The notes under the pieces were generated by a model. It worked only from the letters and a program-made list of their open reading frames with translations. It searched no databases and was not told the DNA's origin. Shown here piece by piece: positions 24,481 to 35,370 of a stretch of 64,000 nucleotides of DNA. Position 1 is the stretch's first letter. Each line of letters opens with the position of its first letter. The stretch lies in the NCBI GenBank assembly GCA_000711775.1, contig ARYC01000208.1, positions 34,432 to 98,431 of the forward strand, written 5' to 3'. This stretch comes from Oxytricha trifallax. Lineage: Eukaryota > Ciliophora > Spirotrichea > Sporadotrichida > Oxytrichidae. The position numbers were made by a program, and so were the translations under genes.

Positions 24481-27400
24481 AGGAAAGCCAATCTGCAACG
24501 ACTATTTTTGGACAAAGGACAAATTTCAAATGAGACATTTGATTTCAATCTAGAATCATAACTTTGGAATCTACATCATTTATAATAACTTTGAACAAAA
24601 CAACGTGATAAATGGGTTAGTAAATATTTTATTGCAAGGATCACAGCAAAGAGTCTATCCAATCATCATCTATGAAAATAATTTCACATAAAATGCGGGG
24701 TATTACAATACAATTGGAATTTGATTAAGAATTTTAGGATCAAACCTATTTCAAAAAAAGCAATTCAGACTCAACTTTAAAATGCACAGGTGTAACATTT
24801 GAAAAGAAAATTTAATCTATAACTTCGGATGTCCAGCTTTTACTAGTTCAACATTAAGTGCGGAGTGCTATGACACTACTATGGTTTCGAATGATAAGCG
24901 TGACTAACTCAGCATGAATGTGTCAATATCCTCTTCTCTAATTAATGAGTACACCTACACTGACTCATAAGCCCTTACATCCACAGATATTCACACATAC
25001 TCATACAATTCAATTGGTATTCAAGTTGACTACAAGAAAATGATTTTTAAAGGAAATTTGTTTAATATGAATCTGTTTGGCTATGGCAAAGGTCTTCTAG
25101 TTTTAAAAGGCTTACAAAGAATTTTTATTGAATCATGCACTTTCCTAAGAATCTACGAAAATTCCTTAGAACTATCACTTCTATTTCAAAATCTTTACTT
25201 GCAATTAGTCTTTTCAATACAAAACCCATTAACCTAAACCTCAATAATCTAATAATTTTCCCAATACTAAGCATATTAACTAGAACCAGTTATTACAAAT
25301 ACAGATTTATTGGCTAAAAGTCTTATTTACATAGAATACTCAAATCATGTCAAAATACTAGGAGATGAGATAAGCTGGACTGTTCTATTAGAAAATAATG
25401 ATAAAATTGACAAATCAAATGCTCTAATGTTTTCTTGCTTATATGGAAGTATTGAAATATCAGACATGATTATTCACGATTTCTATGGAATGTACAGTTT
25501 AGACTTGATTGGCTTATTTAATCAAATATTTGTTGAAACTATTCATTAATATGTAGAGTGGTAAAAACTAACTTGGTAGTCTAATAATAAAAGATTCAAG
25601 TTTTAAAAATATCTATTTCTAATAACATGATTCTTCCAGTACAACCTAAAAATCTTGGCTATTCTCCTATAGTTAGTAAGCATTTATTTATTATCATATT
25701 TAAAATTAGATATGAACAGTCAACTCCAATTGTAAAGCCTTTAAGTTTAGTAACAATCACAAATACAACTTCCAACTTATCGATTGTGCTAAATGCCTTT
25801 AAACCCACTCTCTATTTTCATTTAACACTGATCTAAAAATGACTTCTCTTACCATATAATATATAAATCAGTTTTTGGTGATCACAAATCAAACATTATT
25901 AGAATCGTTTTTAAGCAACTCAACTATATTCGATGTAGTGTGGTCTAATAAAACTAATAGTTTAACTGTGTTCAGTTCTATAGAAGTTATTAAAAATAGT
26001 GTAACATTTGAAATAAGCGGGGACTTAGGAAGTTTCATGAGGATAAGTAGTTTAGATAATGTAGCAAAAATCAATGCAATATTTTAGAATAATACTTTTG
26101 AAAATATTGACAGTTAAACATCTGGAGGGTTGATAAACTTTATGAATTTATAATATTCAGAGCATACTCATATAAATCATACATTCACCAATGTCTATTC
26201 AAGGTTAAAAGGTGAAATAATTTATGCTAATTCAGAGATTGAAAATTAAATTGGAAAAATATCAATAAAGTCATCAAGAATCTATCAAACTTCTATAATT
26301 TCACTTGGAACTGTAGTATACATTTCACAACCTGACGAAACTTCTTTCGAAATATTAAACTCAGTTTTAATTTGTAATTAAAATTCCAAAACTGCTAACT
26401 TTGACATTTTAGTAATTTTTTGTAAAATTAAGTCACCTATGAATCAGTTACAACTGGTACTCCTTTCGTTATTGAATCAAATCAGGGTAAAGTTATAGTA
26501 AATTTTTAAGACAACAATTTTTCATATTGCGAAAAGAGTAAATATAGGGGTGTGTTTAAAATTGAGTCTTATGGGAAAAGTGAGATTACTGAACTTAGGA
26601 GTATTTATTAAAGTAAGAATCAATTTTATTAAAATTAATGTATTTAGATAATTAAGCTGTATTTGGAGGAGCAATATACTGGAAAAACTGTTATACTTTT
26701 ACCTTTGAGACACCTTAATTCATTTCAAATTCAGCATATATGGGAGGGTCAATATATCTTGATAATGATGAAAATTCTTCAATAGACACTATAACGTTTG
26801 ATTTAAATGGCTTTTCAGTATAAAATTCAAACTCTCTTTCAAATGGAGGATTCTTGGTAATTAATGGTGAAGCTTAAATTACTTGAGGATGGAGGAGGAC
26901 TGGGGTATCTTTATGCAAATAGTCTAAATTTGACAGTCAGCAACTGCTAACTCTATAAGATAAAGTCTCTATATTTTAATGGAGGGTTTTTCAACATAAG
27001 AAGTCTAAGCTATTTAAAGTGGAAGCATTATTAACTTGAAAAGTTAAATTTGTGGTTTGGAAGTTCTGAACAATCCTTTAATCTAAGTCACGTCATTAAC
27101 TAGCATTCCTTCCTTATATACTACATATACAACCATAGGATCTGCATTTTAGATAAAGTTTAACACACTCTCATTTATCTATTCTTCTAATAACACATAC
27201 AAGAGTTGTGGGATTTCCTCAAAAGGTGCAGTTTTTAATTTGAGTTAATTTAGATACTTAACACAAGCTGGAAGCATTTATTTAAGTAATTATGGAACAC
27301 TCGGTGGAATTTATTACTGCAATTATTGTTACTTAAATATCTACAAATCTTACTTCACTTAAATTAAGTCAGTAAAAGGAAATATTATCTATGCGATTGG

Positions 27401-28680
27401 AGATGCGAAAGTGCAATTTATCTTAAGCAATGTAACTGATAGTTAGTCTTTGTGGGAAGTTTTATCAAATTTGAAAGTGCAAGCAGTAGTAGTCCATCTA
27501 TACTTGTGATTTAATATTTACTTTTCAAAAACCATCGTAATATAATGGAGGTGGGAGTAATAAAACTAAACAGCATTAATGTACAAGTTACAATTTAACT
27601 CTCATAATTTATAAACAATTACAAAGTAGTAACCCCAGTTGACTCTGTTACAGGTGGAATTTTTCAAATAAATTAAGCTAAGAGCATTGTGATTGATCAA
27701 GCTAAATTTTTAAAAACAAATTCAAGTTAAAATGAATACTGGCAAAAATACTATTAAATGATGTATTCATTTCAGAGTGGATTAATTTTTAATATCACAA
27801 GGTCGTAGATGTAATTTAGAGATAGTTCATTCAGCTCAAGTTTTATACAGAGCTAGATTATTAAAGATTTAACTACAATTGCAGTAACAAACAAAACTTT
27901 CTAAGGTATCTTTAATTTGTCTGGGGCGAAGGTTAATTCAGCTGGTAATTTGTTTTCATCTAACTATATATCAGCTGCTGTTGGAGTGTTTTACTTAAAT
28001 GGAGGATCTTTTGTTGATGATTGTTGCGCTTTAAGTCTCTATAACGTTACAATGAACATTAGTTTTAGCACTTATTATGGAGGCATGTTTTATATGCTTC
28101 TATTATATACACAAGAAATATACCCAGTTGTTAGAATAGAAAATTCACTGTTAACTAATGGAATAGCTGGGGCTTTTGGGGGCGTGTTTTATTTATACAA
28201 TCAAATAGTGCAACTACAAATTTATAATTCTACTTTGTAGAAGTCACAATCTGGTAGCCTTGGGGGAGTGTTCTACATTTTACAAATTGGAAATATTACG
28301 ATAGAAAAAAGTAAATTAAGTGACTTGAAAACTTCAATATATGTGATATTGATGTATTCTTAAACCGACTAAAACGGAGTTATATATTTCAAAAATTCAA
28401 TAGTTGAATGCAAGACTTATTTTGACTACGACTACATCATAAATAAAGGTCAACAGTCAGGTTCTGGTAATAACTTCCCATGTGTATTTTTCATGCAAAA
28501 CACAATGTATTTCAAATCTGAGAATAATGTATTCAGGTATTGTACTTAGTGCGGTATAATTATTTCAAGTGATGCAAAAGTTGAGGATTATGGCTCATCC
28601 TTTTACAGTAATAGATAATAGCGCACATATAGCAGCTATTGGCATTTTGGTGAAGACCCATGCTAAGCTTGAAAATACTA
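24481..28680 (+). CDS. Right-handed beta-helix (Pmp-like) protein, frame-broken
   Basis: A long run of short imperfect repeats typical of parallel beta-helix surface proteins: Asn/Ser-rich turns followed by GG[A/V]-[I/F]-Y. Examples: NSAYMGGSIYLDNDENSS, AVFGGAIYWKNC, AGAFGGVFYLYNQIVQLQI and GSLGGVFYIL. The segments are spread over all three plus-strand frames between 24.48 and 28.68 kb, so several indels or short introns interrupt the frame (TGA examples near 24722 and 24905). Such proteins are usually secreted or surface-exposed. Here the block sits exactly inside the channel gene, between S4 and S5 of domain I, where no channel has such a domain. It is either a separate nested gene or inserted DNA. 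A signal peptide was not seen. Confidence 0.75.
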
Positions 28681-28892
28681 AAATGTAAGACAACATAACA
28701 TTTGACGTGGAGATTTTGCAAGTGGATATGGATGTAAATTAATTCTTATCAATCTAGAAATATATGATAATTTCGCCTAAAACAAGGCAGGAGTAATAAG
28801 TGTACTGCACATAAAGCATCAGCATTTATTGAACAAAATAGTGGTAAAATAGTCATTTTGATAACTTAGTGAAATTCATCTTGTTTTATAGG

Positions 28893-29580
28893 GCTGTTTA
28901 AAATATGGGAAGATATCATGAAGATATCAATGCTATACCAGGTATGATAAAGTTATCCCACTTATTATTTATAATGTGTTTTAGGTTTAAAGAAACATGT
29001 AACTACTTTGATCCAATCTATTCCAGATTTCTTCAACGTCACGATATTCTTACTCTTTATATTCTTGCTCTTTGCAATATTAGGCACGCATTAATAGGGG
29101 TCTTATACAACCAATGGAGACTTAATCCTCTGCCAGAGACTCCAAACACTTGGGCAATTGATACTTCAGCTTTAAGAGTTTGTACTAAAACAGGTCTGGG
29201 ATTATATACTTGTCCAAATAACGAATACTGTGGTAACCCTAGTGAGCATGACATTGAGTTATCAAGTGAGGGGATTGATTAAAACCCTATAATTATCTAT
29301 GGAATAACTACTTTTAATGACGTGGGCTCTTCTCTACTTGGAGTCTTCCAAATAGTGACTACAGATGGTTGGACACAACTTATGCTTGACTTAATGGACG
29401 GAGATATACCATTTCTTGGAGCATTTTATTGCATTTTGATAGTAGTAGATGGCTCATACTTTCTGATGAACTTAATCTTGGCAGTTATCATTCAAGCTTT
29501 TATCAATATCCAAAAGAGAGAGATAGACGAAGAAATCATGAATCTTGAGCAAAATAAATTAGATGAGGATATGTAAGAAC
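28893..29580 (+). CDS. Voltage-gated channel, domain I S5-pore-S6
   Basis: Begins in the S4-S5 linker (INAIPG), crosses a 43-nt intron (28942-28984), then GLKKHVTTLIQSIPDFF and S5 (NVTIFLLFIFLLFAILG). The extracellular loop has paired Cys (RVCTKTGLGLYTCPNNEYCG), as in ciliate channels, followed by the pore helix and filter VFQIVTTDGWTQLM and S6 (FLMNLILAVIIQAF). The filter position has Asp (TTDGW) where Ca2+ channels mostly have Glu. The linker after S6 is acidic (DEEIMNLEQNKLDEDM). A frame break falls at the GGGG run 29097-29100; one more G would restore the frame. TAA/TAG are read as Gln several times. Confidence 0.88.
28942..28984 (+). other. Spliceosomal intron (43 nt)
   Basis: GTATGA donor and GTTTTAG acceptor. 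Removal joins AIP-G to LKKHVTTL in phase, recreating the conserved S4-S5 linker. Confidence 0.85.
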
Positions 29581-29956
29581 TGCAAGACGAAGAAGATGAA
29601 GACTCTAAAATGGTATTAACAGCCTGCCTCCTTAGACTATGCGACTTATATTATAAATTACATTTTCACAGCAATTTTTGCAATGGAAGCTGTGATAAAA
29701 ATTACTGCTTTAGAAGAGCTTACTTCAGGGATGGTTGGAACATTTTTGATTTTGTAATTGTTATGGGCTCTTTTCTAAGTGTCTTTTTGACAGCTTTAAC
29801 ATCAACTTCTTTGGGCGGAGCAACTACTATTATAAGAGCTTTTAGAATATCAAGAGTGTTTAAATTGGTGAAAAAGGCATAAAGTTTAAGTATAGTATTT
29901 AAAGCATTATTAGTCATTCTCCCTTTGCAAAATAATGGAGTATTTTAACTTACTAG
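29581..29956 (+). CDS. Voltage-gated channel, start of domain II, truncated by inverted repeat
   Basis: Continues in frame from the I-II linker through a basic/Cys segment to S3 (AYFRDGWNIFDFVIVMGSFL) and S4 (TIIRAFRISRVFKLVKKA), then QSLSIVFKALLVILP, the beginning of the S4-S5 linker/S5. The S1-S2 part of this domain is shortened or frame-shifted (29600-29700). The gene stops abruptly at about 29950 where the right inverted repeat begins, so the channel is truncated: the rest of domain II and domains III and IV are absent. Confidence 0.82.
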
Positions 29957-30381
29957 TGTTCCTTGAGCTAAGATTACATTATGACTAGCAATATATGGCT
30001 CAGTGCTTGAATTTTCTTCTCGTTAACAGAAGGAAGATACCCTGAAGATATCCTGAAGATGACTTATACAGAAATACTTGAGACTATTTGGGACACTGCG
30101 CTAAAAGAGATTTGAATTGGAGAAAATTAGAAATAAAAGAATTACTTTGGAAATTAATTAGTAAAACTGCCTCCATGTTTTTAATAAATAAAGTGTGAGT
30201 AGATATAAATAATAACTTTAAGCTAATTTAAATAGAAGGAAGTTAACTATAATGGGTTATAAATTGATCTGAAAGTATATGTAATTAGTGGCTGTTATAT
30301 ATTTAAATAATCAACATTATATTTTTATTTTGCATTTTCCCCATTTTGAATGTATTTTATTAATATTAATTTCAATTAATT
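29957..30381. repeat. Right inverted-repeat arm (425 bp)
   Basis: Reverse complement of 23331-23758. It contains the motif as GGAAGATACCCTGAAGATAT at 30032-30051 with a further half-unit. The outer end reads CCATTTTGAATGTATTTTAT and then TAATATTAATTTCAATTAAT. Confidence 0.9.
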
Positions 30382-30482
30382 AAAGATATTATTTTAAGAC
30401 CATAATCTATTTGTAACTTGCAGAATAAGCTACACTTTCATGGATTTCTCATTTTAACATTGACAAAAACTAGTGTTACTGA

Positions 30483-30785
30483 CTAATTAAGTCAATCTCC
30501 GCTTTTAGCGGTATTAATTCCATTTTACCAATGGCATTCCCTACTGACTGCTATTTACTCTACCGATATCATAGTCACTTATTGCCAGCAAAGACAGCTT
30601 ATAATGCCCTGAATGGTGAAATTGAGTAATGCATTAACCCTTCCGATGTTTTAATTGTAGTTTCTTTATTTAAATACTTTTCTACTATTTTCATATGTTA
30701 AATTTAACTACAATTTGTGTCATAAATCAATAAATTATTTGTATTTATTATTTTGTTATCAATAGTACAACTCAAACATCTCTGA
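30483..30785 (+). CDS. Unidentified coding fragment
   Basis: About 100 codons open between two TGA codons, directly outside the 7-kb unit. The first part is mixed (MAFPTDCYLLYRYHSHLLP; AYNALNGEIEQCINPSD), the rest hydrophobic (VLIVVSLFKYFSTIFIC). Local GC is higher than the flanks. It could be one segment of a larger gene. Family not recognised. Confidence 0.35.
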
Positions 30786-30853
30786 CAATTTAATGACGAT
30801 GGTTTACATTAGAAAGTAACTCAGAAGTGACTCGTTGCTTGCTCTATATCAAG

Positions 30854-31003
30854 TCAGATTATGAAATTCAACATCTACACTTGAAACTAACTCCCTATTA
30901 ATCCACTCTCTTGAACACAAATTTCCACTGTTGATTCAACGTGCTAGCTGTTAATGCACTAAGTGTGATTTCTTTTGAAAGTTGCAAACTCTGCATTAAT
31001 CAT
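30854..31003 (-). CDS. Small unidentified coding fragment
   Basis: From Met 31003 to TGA 30854-30856, 49 residues (AEFATFKRNHTQCINSQHVE, then ICVQESGLIGSQFQVQML). The frame stays coding-like for a few codons after the TGA (LDIEQATSHF). Weak support; composition only. Confidence 0.25.
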
Positions 31004-32280
31004 TGCTTTGAAATCTATTCACATATTGGTCAAAGTAGGAGATAATTTAATTAATAGTTGATGTTGTTTTAATATATTAATATATTTATTTTATACCTTT
31101 TTAACTGTCAGCATGATAAATTAAATTTACTAAATTATACTTTTTAATTTGAAGTTGTGTAAGTTTACAAAGCCAATCTTGCTATTTCTTCCTCCATTTA
31201 AATCATAAAATTCATAGCAAGTTAGTACAAATACAATAAATATTAAACAATTAATTTAAATTAATATCAACTAAATTAGTAATCAGGTCAGTAGTATTTT
31301 CCCACTATAATGTTTTGATGAAAGACTACACTGGGACTAAAAGTCCTTAAATGCATCTGAGTAACCAGATGATCATGCTCTCATCATGCTAATTGCAGTA
31401 ATTGAAGCAAGTGTTAGTATTTACTTAACATATATTCTAATAGGCTGTAATGGAAGCAGTGATATCACAAGCAGCACTAAAAATCTTAACTCTTCTATAT
31501 ATTTCCTCATTTTGCTTTTATAATAAAGTAATTAATTAATAATATTATAATATTAAATTGTGTTAATAAAATTGTTTAAGGAGATTCATTTACATAAGTA
31601 TGAGACTTTCTAAGTTAATCTCTTGATATTTCATACTCTGAATCTAACTGAAATAAGGTACTTAACTTGAAAGCATGCTTGATTCTGGCTGCACTTGGTT
31701 TAGCGAGAATCTTAGAGCATTAACTGCTGTGAAATCTCAGCCATAAACAAATTACAAGAGAAATTTCGGTTTAAGAGGATTAAATTTATAAATTGCTGGC
31801 AAGTTGATAAAACTTTGAGAAACTCATGGTTCACTTATTTAAATAACATTAATGTATAAAATTTACAAATTTCTGGTACTAAAGATATTGAAATAGTTAT
31901 AACCTGAAACTTTTGCATTGTTTCCGCAAAAGAGCTAATGCCTGCACTTAACTTTCATAGTTTCTGAGTCTGAATTAACTTATTCTGAATCAGGCAAATA
32001 ATCATTAAAATTTATTTAATTAATTATAAGATATATCTACTTTAATTCTATTTAAAGAATAGAAAAATTTCCTTTCATTACATATACGTGTTATAAACTA
32101 TTAGACTTTACTTACTCACCTTCCTAGATCAAAAGGAAATTCATTTTGAAATGAATGGGATTAATGAATTTAAGATGTCATCGGTGGCACTAACATTAAT
32201 TAAATAAGCTTTACAGCTTATAAATCGTGTATCTAAATCCAAAGTATTATTTTTAATAATTAATCAATTTGCTATAAAAA

Positions 32281-32712
32281 TATACAAACTTAATTGAAAG
32301 TCTACTGTAATTTACTTTTTTTATTTTGGCAATTTCCTATGATTCTCTGTTCAATTCCTCTTTATTAATCTCTTCTGTGATCTTATCTGAACTTCTTTGA
32401 ACATTCAACTCTATTCTTTTCAAAGTTTATTGATTGCTGTTCCCTTCCTTTAGATGCGATTTACCCCATGATTTGAAAGGCTCAATTCAAAATTTATCAG
32501 GTACTCTCATAGATCGTTTTATTCACATTTTTACTGATCTATTTCCTTCCCTAATAGGTAAAGTTATGTGTACTGAGTCATCCTATTAATAAATCTAGGG
32601 GAATTGGTTCAACAAATTTGTATCAAATTCCTGATTCACTTGTTGTCACTGAGCTTGATTTCTCTTAACATATTCTATTCCAGATAATCTCCTTTTATTG
32701 CAGATAATATTT
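32281..32712 (-). pseudogene. Charged protein with three in-frame TGA codons
   Basis: One minus-strand frame reads through the block without a frameshift but meets three TGA codons. Segments: VNQEFDTNLLNQFPQIYQQD, HITLPIREGNRSVKM, IEPFKSWGKSHLKEGN and DKITEEINKEELNRES. It ends in a charged, coiled-coil-like tail. Composition argues for former coding. The TGA spacing is also what non-coding AT-rich DNA would give, so the call is tentative. Confidence 0.3.
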
Positions 32713-33158
32713 GCCAATTGTTATCTTAATTAATATAAACAGCATTTGTGAAAGTTGAAATAGAAGTAATGATATTATTAATTTAATTGCATTTTGATAA
32801 AATAAAGCCTGCATATACTGTATTTTATTTATGTTTTATTAATCGTAAATTTTCTTACTCACAATAACGCCTCAGCGTGGATCAAGATACTCTCTACTTC
32901 GAAACTTATTCTTGAAACTCGAAATAAAATACTTGAATTGTAATAAGGAGTTAAAGTACAATTTATTTATAAAATTTATAAATTCTCTCATTTTTAATGC
33001 CTTTCGTAAATCTTTGAAATTGAATTTTTAATTGTAATAAATCTATGTCATCTTAAATTATAATTTTTTGATATTAATTGAGCAAACAAAACTGAACCTT
33101 CAATTATTGACAATTTTGCTTATTTTTTTTACTATTTAGGAAGCTCTTATCCCTAAAT

Positions 33159-33654
33159 TATTTTGAGGGGGGGGAAGTTTCCTGCACTGTTTTTTTTATA
33201 TTGTAAAATTTAATAAATTATATTTAAATTCAAAAATTTAACGTTTTTATGACCCATTAAATATTAAAAGCATATTGTTCATCATTGAAGTAGCTCAAAA
33301 AATATAGTCTAACATTATATAAGCAGGGTAAGAACAAGATAAATTGAATCAGAGTTACAATATCAATTGGATACAAAATTTGGAATTAATATAGTAAGCA
33401 ACATAATATTTAAAAGACAGAACCTACATATATCAGATGAAATATGTTAGAGTTATTGGAATATGAAGTGAGATATTGACTAATTGATTAATAAATTAAG
33501 TATATTTATATCAAGGAAATAGTTCAGAAGTTGTTTTATAGTTGTTATAAAGATTAATTTTATAATAAAAAAAGTATTTTAAAAAGTGCAGGAAACTTCC
33601 CTAAAACTTTTTTTATCATGAACCGGAGCAGGAAACTTCCCCCCCCATTATTTT
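33159..33654. mobile_element. ~480-bp element with G8/C8 termini
   Basis: The left end has eight G (33167-33174) followed by AAGTTTCCTGCAC; the right end has GCAGGAAACTT followed by eight C (33639-33646). A third, inner copy (GTGCAGGAAACTTCCC) lies at about 33585. The flanks repeat ATTATTTT on both sides, compatible with an 8-bp target duplication. No coding capacity. The homopolymer runs are prone to sequencing error, so their length is uncertain. Confidence 0.7.
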
Positions 33655-34967
33655 AGTCTTTTTCTATAACTTTTCTATTAATAATTTTCTTAGAATTTAA
33701 TATGATTATAACTTATATATTTTTTATTTTAAGTTGTCAAATTTAAAGAAATATCATAAATAATAAAATTCTTTTAAATTGAATAAAACGTTCTCATTAA
33801 TTACCAAGCATTATAAATGATTTAAAGCTTTAATTAGAGCTCATTTTATATAATTTTACTTTCACATACTTAAAGTCTAATTAAATAATTAATTCCAATT
33901 GACTTACAATATTTTAATTATTCAATAATTTTTCTATATTTCTCAATATTGGGAAAGCAGTTTTTCTTGCTTTGCTAGATATAAAAAGCAATAATGTAAT
34001 GTATTATATAATTAAAAGTAATAGAGAATATTTTCTTTTATTTCTATACTTTATATATTTCTATGAAATAATGATGATCGCTTGTAATTATTATGTTGTC
34101 AATAATTTACATGACAAAAATTAAACATACTCTTCATGAGTTCAAGTACTTATTACATTTCACATATTGATAAAACTAACAAAAATATGACTTATTTTAG
34201 TTTGATGGTATTTGATAATCTTTATTTCTCGAAACAAATTCCTATATAAAACCCAATATATAGAAGCGATAATTTTATCTCTCGAATCATTACAAAAATC
34301 TTAAGGCATTGGAAAGTAGGGACAGACATGTGTCAGGAGGATTTGGTATTTAAAAATCAATTCTCTTACTTTACCCTATACCTTTACTTAAACAATATTT
34401 GTATATTTTTAAAAATTTGGTGAGTCTTATTATTCTCCATATATTATCACCACTACCGACAAAGGATGCTTTGCTCTAATAGTAGAATTACTTTTGCTTG
34501 AATGAAGAAATTTGGCTTTTATGTTTTATAAAATTCTTTGTTATATGCTTCATTTTAAAAGACTTGCTATGTATCCCTGAACTTCTATGATGATTCAAGA
34601 TAAATTACATCTTAATCAAAAGATCTATGGTTGTCTAATAACTTTAAATAATTTTCTTTCCTATGAAGATTAAGTTTCTATTTACCTATCATCGAAGCTG
34701 ATTCTTGCATAAAAAACTGTATATACATAAGTGACTATCAATATTAATAATAAAAATCATTGTGATTTTCAACTCCTTAATCCATATATTGATATATAAG
34801 GCATTATTTTAAAAAGAAACTCAATGCTATTATGTTTATATGTAAAGTGATCATGGACAATTGATTATCATATCTTAAAATCAAAGTGGATAAATGAATC
34901 AGAGCTACTACTAGCAACATATGTAGTTTTGCTAAATATAGTTGAATTGAATTAAAATCAAACTAAT
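33655..34967. other. AT-rich spacer
   Basis: No gene, repeat family or structured signal recognised. Confidence 0.4.
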
Positions 34968-35370
34968 ATTGTAGGAATACATTTTATTTGGGAAATTTAA
35001 TTAAAATTAAATTAGTGGCAGTTAACTTTCTTGAAACCGAAACAATATGGTACTTGTTCGATAAAGAATTCAAAATCAGCTGGACTCTACTATCGGCCGT
35101 ATCTCTCTATCGCATCCCTGGAGCGAGATAACTCGACTTTAATTTTGGGTGATTTTTTTAGTAAATTTTAATGCCAAGATTAAAGTTGAGTTATCTCGCT
35201 CCGAGATGGGATAGATGGGTACCGCCAATTAGTAAAGTCCAGATGATATTGAATTCTCTATCGAACAAGTACAATATTGTTTAGGTTTCAAGAAAGTTAA
35301 CTGCCACGAATTTAATTATAAATAAAATTAATTTCAATTTAATTTCCCAAATCAAATGTATTTCCTCAAT
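34968..35370. mobile_element. Foldback element, family A, copy 3
   Basis: A 403-bp palindrome with termini ATTGTAGGAATACATTTTAT... and ...ATCAAATGTATTTCCTCAAT, inner blocks TGGTACTTGTTCGATA and GATAACTCGACTTTAATTTT, and a short loop. It is closely similar to the element at 14402-14821 in every block, with more mismatches between its own arms. Confidence 0.85.

Larger units (their letters stand above)
23331..30381. mobile_element. 7-kb unit bounded by ~425-bp inverted repeats, carrying channel and beta-helix genes
   Basis: The two ends are long inverted repeats (see arms). Their outer sequence, AAAATACATTCAAAATGGGG followed by AAAATG, matches the left end of the transposon at 54.41 kb and the ends of the foldback element at 50.9 kb. 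The interior (23759-29956) holds, on the plus strand, the 5' half of a voltage-gated channel gene split by a beta-helix coding block. No transposase was found inside, so the unit is either a non-autonomous transposon that captured host genes or a germline locus flanked by an inverted duplication. Confidence 0.7.
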
